Assembly: GCF_019802085.1 (NCBI RefSeq) | Contig: NZ_JAHVHV010000001.1 | Span: 868,001-932,000, forward strand | From: Ferrimonas balearica | Lineage (GTDB): Bacteria; Pseudomonadota; Gammaproteobacteria; Enterobacterales; Shewanellaceae | DNA length: 64,000 nt | Reading direction: 5' to 3' | In this document: piece after piece, positions 57,961 to 64,000 of the stretch | Numbering within the stretch: the stretch's first letter is position 1 | Layout: each line of letters starts with the position of its first letter | The notes under the pieces: generated by a model | What the model was told of the DNA's origin: nothing | The model's input: only the letters and a program-made list of their open reading frames with translations | Databases searched by the model: none | Made by a program: the position numbers and the translations under genes

Positions 57961-58461
57961 ATGACTCAGCAGACTTACCCCCGCACCTTCTCCCACATCG
58001 GGATCTCCGTACCGGACCTGGACGCCGCCGTGAAGTTTTACACCGAGGTGATGGGTTGGTACCTCATTATGGAACCCACCACCATCCACCAGGACGACAG
58101 CGCCATCGGCGTGATGTGCGACGACGTGTTCGGCCCGGGCTGGGGCAGCTTCCGCATCGCCCACCTGGCCACCGGCGACAAGATCGGCATTGAGCTGTTC
58201 GAGTTCCCCAACGCCGAGAACCCCCAGAACAACTTCGAGTACTGGAAAACCGGGGTGTTCCACTTCTCCGTGCAGGATCCGGACCTGGAAGGCCTGGTGG
58301 CCAAGATCCTGGCCGCCGGCGGCAAGCAGCGGATGCCGGTGCGCGAGTACTACCCGGGTGAGAAGCCCTACCGCATGGTGTACATGGAAGACCCCTTCGG
58401 CAACATCATCGAGATCTACAGCCACAGCTACGAGCTGACCTACAGCGCCGGCGCTTACTAA
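57961..58461 (+). CDS. VOC-family (glyoxalase/dioxygenase-fold) protein
   Basis: The 166-residue protein has one glyoxalase-type domain: FSHIGISVPDLDAAVKFYTEVMG with the first His, GVFHFSVQDPDLE with the second, and EDPFGNIIEIYSHSY with Glu. It is probably a lactoylglutathione-lyase-like enzyme or dioxygenase that acts as a dimer. It has a good GAGGAG site and is the likely target of the divergent LysR protein. Confidence 0.88.
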   Translation: MTQQTYPRTFSHIGISVPDLDAAVKFYTEVMGWYLIMEPTTIHQDDSAIGVMCDDVFGPGWGSFRIAHLATGDKIGIELFEFPNAENPQNNFEYWKTGVFHFSVQDPDLEGLVAKILAAGGKQRMPVREYYPGEKPYRMVYMEDPFGNIIEIYSHSYELTYSAGAY

Positions 58462-58506
58462 ATTAGTTGCCCCGCGTCCAAGCCCGGGCGCGGGGCCTGT
58501 TGAGGA

Positions 58507-58767
58507 TTAGCCTTTGCCGGCAAACCAGTCGTTGGTGCGCTTGGGCATCGCCAGGTAACCTTCAACGCAGTGCTCCACACGCTCGGCGTGCTGGCCCGTC
58601 TGAGCCGCCAGGCGTTCCTGCCCCTTGGCCACGTCCTGGCACAGGGCCCAAACCTTATCGAACGCCTCCGGCGTGATCCCCGCCTTTACCGCATCGTCTT
58701 TTGTGGTCTCCCCCAATGCCGCCCCGGAGAAGGTCAGGGCAGCGCACAGCAAAATTGTAACGCGCAT
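58507..58767 (-). CDS. Small periplasmic hypothetical protein
   Basis: The 86-residue protein has a signal peptide (cleavage near ALGE) and a mature part with two Cys (ALCQDV and EHCVEG) that could form a disulfide. The gene has a ribosome site AAGGAG upstream. No family is recognised. Confidence 0.65.
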   Translation of the reverse strand: MRVTILLCAALTFSGAALGETTKDDAVKAGITPEAFDKVWALCQDVAKGQERLAAQTGQHAERVEHCVEGYLAMPKRTNDWFAGKG

Positions 58768-59040
58768 GTCTAATGCTCCTTATGTTTGCTCTACGTTTTT
58801 GCACAGAGCTGGGCGAATGTCTTGAACGGCCAAGCCGTTTGCGCGAAATTTCACCAGGGGCAGGTCGCCTTGTCTTAAGTGAGCGGTTCATTTTTCTGGC
58901 GTTTTCAATCTGGTCATACCAGATGGTCAAAAGCTGAGCGGTGGCCGGTTTCGCAGCTGCGGTTGTGAAAGGTGAACGTTTGATGCCCCCGCGCCGTTGG
59001 AAGCGGACCATGCTTAAGGCAGTGGATTGGGGGAGTGGAT

Positions 59041-59955
59041 ATGAAACCAAGCGGATGGATGCTGACGATGCTGCTGATGGCGGGCCCGGTCTGGGCGCTG
59101 GAGCCCTGGCAGTCCCCCTACGAGCAGGACCACCCCCTGGTGGGGGCGATCCTCGACACCCAAAGCGGCGAGCGCTTAAGCGCCGAGCAGCTCTACCAGC
59201 GCCTGTCCGGCCACCCCCTGGTGCTGGTGGGGGAGAAGCACGACAACCCGGATCACCACGCCCTGGAGCGGGCCCTCTACCAGGCCCTGAGCCCCCAGTC
59301 GGCGCCGCGCACTTTAGTGCTTGAGATGCTCAGCGGCGGGGCGCTGCTTAAGCCCAACCCCGGCCTTTCCGAGCTGGACGATACCGCCTTGCAGGTGGCT
59401 ATCGAGTGGCCCCAGGGCAGCTGGCCCTGGCAGGACTACGCCGAGCTGGTGCGCCTGGCCCTGGCCAACGGCAGTGCCCTGGGGGCCGCCAACCTGACCC
59501 GGCCCACCATTCGCGCCGTCTACGAGCAGGGGGCCGACGCCCTGGACTCCGCGTCCCAGCGGGCCACCATGGCGGCCATCGAACCCCGTGTGCGGGAGCC
59601 CTGGGCCGAGGTGCTGTACGAGCAGCACTGCGGCGCCCTGCCCATGGCCCACATGACACCCATGGTCAAAGTGCAGGTGGCCCGGGACGCGGCCATGGCG
59701 GGGGTGCTGGCCCAAACCGAGGGGCCGGCGCTGCTGATCAGTGGCGGCTTCCACGCCGCCCAGCGCGACGCGGTGCCCGCGCATCTGCGCGAGCGGGGGC
59801 TGGACAGTGTCAGCGTCCTGCTGCTGGAGGTGGACTCGGAGCATCAGGACTGGCGGGAGTACCGCGAGGCCATCGAAGCGGACTTCCACTACCTCTGGTT
59901 CACCCCCAAATCCACCACCCGGGATTACTGCGACGACCTGGCCGGCACACACTAA
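59041..59955 (+). CDS. ChaN-like haem-binding-type protein
   Basis: The 304-residue protein has a signal peptide (cleavage near VWA) and a ChaN/EreA-like domain: VLVGEKHDNPDHHALE, TLVLEMLSGGA and LLISGGFHAAQRD with conserved Glu and His. ChaN of Campylobacter and relatives binds haem; whether this one does is not known, and it lacks a lipobox. ATG at 59041 is preferred over GTG at 59035 because GGGGAG spacing is better. Confidence 0.85.
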   Translation: MKPSGWMLTMLLMAGPVWALEPWQSPYEQDHPLVGAILDTQSGERLSAEQLYQRLSGHPLVLVGEKHDNPDHHALERALYQALSPQSAPRTLVLEMLSGGALLKPNPGLSELDDTALQVAIEWPQGSWPWQDYAELVRLALANGSALGAANLTRPTIRAVYEQGADALDSASQRATMAAIEPRVREPWAEVLYEQHCGALPMAHMTPMVKVQVARDAAMAGVLAQTEGPALLISGGFHAAQRDAVPAHLRERGLDSVSVLLLEVDSEHQDWREYREAIEADFHYLWFTPKSTTRDYCDDLAGTH

Positions 59956-60037
59956 CTGTAATTTTATACAGGGGTTTGTTGCCGGTGCCGGGGGCTCTGG
60001 GCTAACCTAGGGCCACCCAAGTCATTGAATCCCCTGC

Positions 60038-61996
60038 ATGCGCCTCTACATCGCCGAAAAACCCAGCCTGGGACGGGCCATCGCCGCCGTCCTGCCCAAA
60101 CCCCATACTGCGGCGGAGGGCCACATCCGGGTGGGCAACGGCGACGTGGTGACCTGGTGCATCGGCCACCTGCTGGAGCAGGCCGAGCCCGACGCCTACG
60201 ACCCCCGCTACAAACGCTGGAACCTGGCGGATCTGCCCATCCGGGTGGATCAGTGGCAGCTCAAACCTCGCAAGGGGGGCGCCAAGCAGCTGGCGGTGAT
60301 CCGTAAGCTTCTTAAAGGCGCCAGCGAAATTGTCCACGCCGGGGATCCGGACCGCGAAGGGCAGCTGCTGGTGGACGAGGTGCTGGACCACCTCAAACTG
60401 AGCGCCACCTTGAAGGGCCAGGCCAAGCGGCTGCTGATCAGCGATCTCAACCCCCCAGCGGTGAAACGGGCACTGGCCAACCTCAAGGCCAATCGGGAGT
60501 TCGCGCCCCTGTCGGTGTCGGCCCTGGCCCGCTCCCGGGCAGACTGGCAATACGGCATGAACCTCTCCCGCGCCTACACCCTGCTGGGCCAGCAGGCCGG
60601 CTACCAGGGGGTGTTGTCGGTGGGACGGGTGCAAACCCCGGTGCTGGGGCTGGTGGTGCGCCGGGATGAGGCGATAGAGGCGTTCCAGCCCAAGCCCTAC
60701 TATCAGCTCGATGCGCTGATCCCCCATGCCGAGGGGCTCATCCGGGCCCGATGGCAGCCCAGCGAAGCCTGCGCCCGCTGGCTGGATGAGGAGGGGCGGG
60801 TGCTCAGCCGCGGCCTGGCGGAGAATGTGGCCGGGCGGATCGCCGGCCAGGACGCCACCGTCACCGAGTCCGAGCACAAGGAAAAACCCCAGGGGGCGCC
60901 GTTGCCGTATTCGCTGTCGGCGCTGCAGATCGACGCCGCCAAGGCCTTTGGCCTGAGCGCCCAGGAGGTGCTGGCCTGCGCCCAGTCCCTCTACGAGAAG
61001 CACAAGGCGATCACCTACCCGCGCTCCGATTGTCGCTACCTGCCCAAGGAGCACTTCAGCGAGGCCGCCGACGTCTGCCGGGCCATCGAGCGAAGCGCGC
61101 CGGATCTCAAAGCCGGCGTCGAAGGGGCGGATCTCAGCCGCCGCTCCCGGGCCTGGAATGACGCCAAGGTCAGCGCCCACCACGCCATCATCCCCACCCC
61201 CAAGGGGGTCTCACCCCAAAGCCTCTCCGCCAAGGAGGCCAGGGTGTACGGCCTGATTGCCCGTCAGTACCTGATGCAGTTCTTCCCGCCGGCCCGCTTT
61301 GCCGAGTCCCGCCTGGCCTTCGAGATTGGCGGCGGCCAGTTCCTGGCCAAGGGCCGGACTTTGGTGTTCCCCGGCTGGCGGGCGCTGCTGGGCAAAGGGG
61401 TCAAAACAGAGGAGGCCGAGTCAAAAGGCGAAGCCAAGGGCGAGGCACCCCAGGCCCTGCCGCCGCTGACGGTGGGGGAGGTGCTGCGCTGCGAGCGGGG
61501 GGAGATCAAAGACTGCATGACGGAGCCGCCCAAGGCCTTTACCGAGGCGACGCTGCTGCAGGCGATGACGGGCATTGCCCGCTTCGTGCGCGATGAGAGC
61601 CTGAAGGGGATATTGCGGGAAACCGATGGTCTGGGCACCGAGGCCACCCGGGCGGGAATACTGGATCTGCTGTTCAAGCGGGGGCTGCTGAGCCGCCAGG
61701 GTAAGGCGATCCGCTCGACCGAATCCGGGCGGGGGCTCATACATGCTCTGCCGGAGGAGGCCAGCTACCCGGACATGACGGCCCACTGGGAGCGTCAGCT
61801 GCAGGACATCGCCGACAAGCAGTTTGGCTACGCGCCCTTTATGGCGGACTTGGAGGGGCGCATCGAGGCGCTCATCGCCGGGTTGAAGCAGGGTGGGGTG
61901 CCGCCGTCGCTGCGGGGCCTTAAGAGTGCGGCCCCAGCCAAGCGCCGGTTTCGCCGCAAGGGCGTGAAGCGGGCAAAAAAAACGCCATCTCAATGA
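60038..61996 (+). CDS. topB: DNA topoisomerase III
   Basis: The 652-residue type IA topoisomerase has the TOPRIM start [12 protein letters not shown], the metal motif D-P-D-R-E (Asp103, Asp105, Glu107), [10 protein letters not shown] and the catalytic Tyr327 in [12 protein letters not shown]. The tail is basic ([14 protein letters not shown]) and shows no zinc fingers. It decatenates DNA during replication. The stop codon lies inside a hairpin that is a terminator for the opposite strand. Confidence 0.95.
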   Translation: MRLYIAEKPSLGRAIAAVLPKPHTAAEGHIRVGNGDVVTWCIGHLLEQAEPDAYDPRYKRWNLADLPIRVDQWQLKPRKGGAKQLAVIRKLLKGASEIVHAGDPDREGQLLVDEVLDHLKLSATLKGQAKRLLISDLNPPAVKRALANLKANREFAPLSVSALARSRADWQYGMNLSRAYTLLGQQAGYQGVLSVGRVQTPVLGLVVRRDEAIEAFQPKPYYQLDALIPHAEGLIRARWQPSEACARWLDEEGRVLSRGLAENVAGRIAGQDATVTESEHKEKPQGAPLPYSLSALQIDAAKAFGLSAQEVLACAQSLYEKHKAITYPRSDCRYLPKEHFSEAADVCRAIERSAPDLKAGVEGADLSRRSRAWNDAKVSAHHAIIPTPKGVSPQSLSAKEARVYGLIARQYLMQFFPPARFAESRLAFEIGGGQFLAKGRTLVFPGWRALLGKGVKTEEAESKGEAKGEAPQALPPLTVGEVLRCERGEIKDCMTEPPKAFTEATLLQAMTGIARFVRDESLKGILRETDGLGTEATRAGILDLLFKRGLLSRQGKAIRSTESGRGLIHALPEEASYPDMTAHWERQLQDIADKQFGYAPFMADLEGRIEALIAGLKQGGVPPSLRGLKSAAPAKRRFRRKGVKRAKKTPSQ

Positions 61997-62003
61997 GATG
62001 GCG
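61975..62003 (-). terminator. Minus-strand terminator A of topB-sixA array
   Basis: CGCCATCT pairs with AGATGGCG and, on the minus strand, eight T follow. On the plus strand no T run follows, so the hairpin works for minus-strand RNA only. It overlaps the topB stop codon. Confidence 0.85.
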
Positions 62004-62139
62004 AAAGAAGAACTCAATGTTTGCAGGGAGATGATGAATTCCTTATTGGGTCAGACTGGCCCTCGGCGAAGAAGTTCCCACTAAAACGATCTTTTTTCGT
62101 CATTGAGCCATTTTTTTGTGAAAGGGCGGCAATTCGGGC

Positions 62140-62174
62140 AAAAAAACGCCGCCTGGCAGGGCCGGGCGGCGGCG
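62140..62174 (-). terminator. Minus-strand terminator B of topB-sixA array
   Basis: CGCCGCC and GGCGGCG form the stem with a GC-rich loop; seven T follow on the minus strand. Confidence 0.8.
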
Positions 62175-62360
62175 AGAATCTCAAAAAAGAAGGGAGAGGA
62201 TGAATACTCTGTAAGCTCTGACTCTGGGTTTGCAGAAGAGTTCCTGCTCTAAACCGATTTTTTTCCGCCGTTTACGTGTTGGTCTTGTCGAGGGGTCCAA
62301 AGGCAGCGGGCGAGGGTGTCACCGAGGGCGGGAAGGGCAGTGCCGGTTGGGGCAGGGGAT

Positions 62361-62388
62361 AAAAAAACGCCACCGAACTTCGGTGGCG
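62361..62388 (-). terminator. Minus-strand terminator C of topB-sixA array
   Basis: CGCCACCG pairs with CGGTGGCG, nearly the same hairpin as D, followed by seven T on the minus strand. Confidence 0.88.
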
Positions 62389-62486
62389 AAAAATACAGCG
62401 TGTTTTGCAGGGAGGATGATGAATTCCTTGCTTGGTCAGACTGGCCTTGGCGCCGTTAGTTCCCCGGGGGGCCAAAAAAATCACAT

Positions 62487-62514
62487 AAAAAAACGCCACC
62501 GAAACTCGGTGGCG
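62487..62514 (-). terminator. Minus-strand terminator D of topB-sixA array
   Basis: Same stem as C with a changed loop, followed by seven T on the minus strand. Confidence 0.88.
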
Positions 62515-62642
62515 TAAAGAAACTCAAAAATGCAGGGAGATGATGTGTTGCTTATCCTTTGAGACCGGGCCGCGCATCCAAGGTTCAAAAAATTCTGGGA
62601 TTTTTTGTCCCTGGCGGCCCCTTTGTTAAAAAGGAGCAGACT

Positions 62643-63107
62643 ATCAAGCGCTTACTGATTATCCGCCACGCCAAATCCAGCTGGCGTCTCGAGGGCGTGG
62701 CGGACGAGTTTCGTCCCCTGGCCGCCCGGGGCTATCGCCAGGCCCCTCTGATGGCCAAACAACTGCCCCTGTCGCCCCAGCTGTGGCTCTGTTCTCCCGC
62801 CATCCGCGCCTACAGCACCGCCTACCTGATGATGAGTGAACTCGAGCCGGCGCCGCTGAAGATTGAGCCGGCCCTCTACCCGGGGGACCCCCGCGCCGTG
62901 CTGGCGCTGCTCTCGGCCCTGCCGGCCCGGCTGGAGCGGGTGGCTCTGGTGGGGCACAACCCGGGGCTGGAATCCCTGGTGCAGCAGATCAGTGGCGAGC
63001 CGGTGCGACTGCGCACCGCCGAGGTGGTGTTATTGGAGAGCGCGGCCACCCACTGGGCCGACTTGATGGCCGGGGCAGTGCTGACGCAGCTGCCTCGGCC
63101 GGAGTGA
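62643..63107 (+). CDS. SixA-like histidine phosphatase, apparent AUC start
   Basis: The 154-residue histidine-phosphatase protein has RHAKSSW (catalytic His near residue 8) and LVGHNPGLE. SixA-type enzymes remove phosphate from protein histidines such as in the phosphotransferase system. The family start is M-K-R-L-L-x-I-R-H-A-K-S-S-W; here the codons are ATC AAG CGC, with AAGGAG six bases before the ATC. The next possible in-frame start (TTG at 62559) lacks a ribosome site and would add 28 odd residues. So ATC at 62643 is taken as the start. Confidence 0.8.
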   Translation: MKRLLIIRHAKSSWRLEGVADEFRPLAARGYRQAPLMAKQLPLSPQLWLCSPAIRAYSTAYLMMSELEPAPLKIEPALYPGDPRAVLALLSALPARLERVALVGHNPGLESLVQQISGEPVRLRTAEVVLLESAATHWADLMAGAVLTQLPRPE

Positions 63108-63965
63108 TCAGGCCACGGATTCGGCGCTGAAGCGCTGCTCGGGGGCCACCAGTTGATCCTGGGAGGCCACCAGCAAAAGCTCGCGGCTTTGCTGGCGGTG
63201 GGTGAGGGCGAACAGGGCGTACATCGCCCCGGCCACATGCTCCAGCGCCTCTTTGAGCTGACCGGTTTGCAGGAACTTGGCCAGGAACAGCGCCGTGGTG
63301 GCATCGCCGGAGCCGTTCATCGGCGTGGGGAAGGTCAGCAGCGGGGTGCGCACCAGCCAGGCTTCGTCGTTGCTCACGGCCAGCATCTCGATGCTCTCAT
63401 CCGGCGCATCCTCGCGCATCAGACTGGTGATCAACACCACCTTGGGCCCCCGGGCCAGCAGGGCGCGGGCCGCCGCCAGGCAGTCGTCCAGGGTGGTGAG
63501 CTTCTGACCGGTGAGAAACTCGGTTTCGAAGTGGTTGGGGGTGATGATGTCGGCGTGGGGGATCACCGTATCGCGAAAATGCTCCGGCACCCCGGGGCGG
63601 ACAAAGACCCCGCGGTCGGTATCGCCGATCACCGGGTCACAGCAGTAGAGCGCCTTGGGGTTGGCGGCGCGCACCTTGGCCACGGAGTCGAGGATCACCT
63701 CCGCCATCTTAGGGTCGCCCATGTAGCCGGACAGCACCGCCGCGCACTGGGGCAGCACGCCGCGATCTTCAATGCCCTGCACCACCTCCGCCACCGTCTC
63801 CGGCGAGAACACCGGCCCGCGCCAGTTGCCATGGCCGGTGTGGTTGGAGAACATCACGGTGTAGACCGGCCAGACATTGAGGCCCATCCGCTGCAGGGGG
63901 AACACGGCGGAGGCGTTGCCCGCGTGGCCATAGGCGACATGGGATTGAATGGAAAGGATATTCAT
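63108..63965 (-). CDS. pdxY: Pyridoxal kinase PdxY
   Basis: The 285-residue ribokinase-fold enzyme matches Pdx[49 protein letters not shown] and the anion-hole [10 protein letters not shown]. It phosphorylates pyridoxal in the vitamin B6 salvage pathway. ATG at 63965 is chosen by alignment; the frame runs on to 63995. It converges on sixA with abutting stop codons and has no terminator of its own in the gap. Confidence 0.95.
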   Translation of the reverse strand: MNILSIQSHVAYGHAGNASAVFPLQRMGLNVWPVYTVMFSNHTGHGNWRGPVFSPETVAEVVQGIEDRGVLPQCAAVLSGYMGDPKMAEVILDSVAKVRAANPKALYCCDPVIGDTDRGVFVRPGVPEHFRDTVIPHADIITPNHFETEFLTGQKLTTLDDCLAAARALLARGPKVVLITSLMREDAPDESIEMLAVSNDEAWLVRTPLLTFPTPMNGSGDATTALFLAKFLQTGQLKEALEHVAGAMYALFALTHRQQSRELLLVASQDQLVAPEQRFSAESVA

Positions 63966-64000
63966 ACTGCTGGCAGACCCTATCTGAACCGTCAAAAGGC

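Larger units (their letters stand above)
61975..62640 (-). ncRNA. Putative tandem small-RNA array (four units)
   Basis: Between two plus-strand genes lie four intrinsic terminators that all work on the minus strand, with no minus-strand gene between them. Each is preceded, in the minus direction, by a related block: 62022-62061 (A), about 62189-62230 (B, weak), 62406-62446 (C) and 62531-62557 (D). A and C are almost identical over 40 bases; C and D share hairpin and block start. The block in RNA sense contains UCAUCAUC-UCCCUGCA, the complement of a ribosome site plus AUG. This is best explained by four minus-strand small RNAs of roughly 100-150 nt. Alternative readings are pdxY 3' ends or short plus-strand leader peptides. 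Confidence 0.6.

Noticed and set aside
62022..62557. CsrB/CsrC-like plus-strand RNA with GGA motifs
   Set aside because: GGGAG/GGATG motifs recur, but they are not in hairpin loops and no plus-strand terminator follows, while all four terminators work on the minus strand.

Overview
The window is a GC-rich (clearly above 60 percent by eye) stretch of a gammaproteobacterial chromosome. Paired marker genes (yejK next to yejL-yejM, cmoM next to rlmI, the SSS-type kinase CrbS next to acs, a choline-free set of marine-type efflux and LysR genes) fit the Alteromonadales/Shewanella-Ferrimonas group; Ferrimonas or a close relative is my inference and was not tested by any search. Most of the window is ordinary core chromosome with tightly packed genes, many ATGA/GTGA overlaps and intrinsic terminators of the A-run/hairpin/T-run type.

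Layout. 1-540: end of a PKD-domain surface protein with a GlyGly-CTERM tail. 541-1160: tRNA-Pro(GGG) on the minus strand followed by an array of 118-bp repeats, each carrying a copy of the tRNA 3' end and a terminator. 1244-4628: yejM(lapC)-yejL and divergent yejK. 4843-7841: YjiH-type membrane protein behind CRP-like and ARG-box-like sites, then two YbjQ-family genes and an M48 protease. 7964-12555: TonB-dependent receptor and a divergent LytTR regulator. 12586-18808: dihydroorotase, M23 peptidase, a 44-residue DUF3149-like membrane protein, a MalY/PatB lyase, yfcE-yecM, a retropepsin-like periplasmic protease and a cold-shock protein. 19065-22033: rlmI, cmoM, a metallo-beta-lactamase-fold hydrolase.

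22047-28461 holds a four-gene SMC operon (large coiled-coil ATPase, MukE-like, MukF-like, TOPRIM subunit) related to MksBEFG/Wadjet plasmid-defence condensins but with the gene order ATPase-E-F-TOPRIM. 28789-37912: a MepM-like endopeptidase, a DUF2306-like membrane protein, a Pat-like GNAT acetyltransferase beside acs, and the divergent sensor kinase CrbS: together an acetate-use module with transcriptional and probably post-translational control. 38084-44301: a CzcCBA heavy-metal efflux operon headed by a small His-rich protein.

44353-58767 is a run of small accessory genes: GNAT, a flavodoxin-fold/SnoaL fusion oxidoreductase with a divergent LysR gene, an SDR with a divergent LysR gene, a twin-CX3C small protein, MipA, an Ntn hydrolase, alpha/beta hydrolase, CPCC protein, two tandem GFA-fold proteins, pirin, and a LysR/VOC pair sharing a palindromic operator. 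59041-63965: ChaN-like protein, topB, a sixA-like phosphatase that appears to start with AUC, and pdxY. Between topB and sixA lies a gene-free 640-bp stretch with four minus-strand intrinsic terminators and a repeated sequence block, best read as an undescribed tandem small-RNA array.
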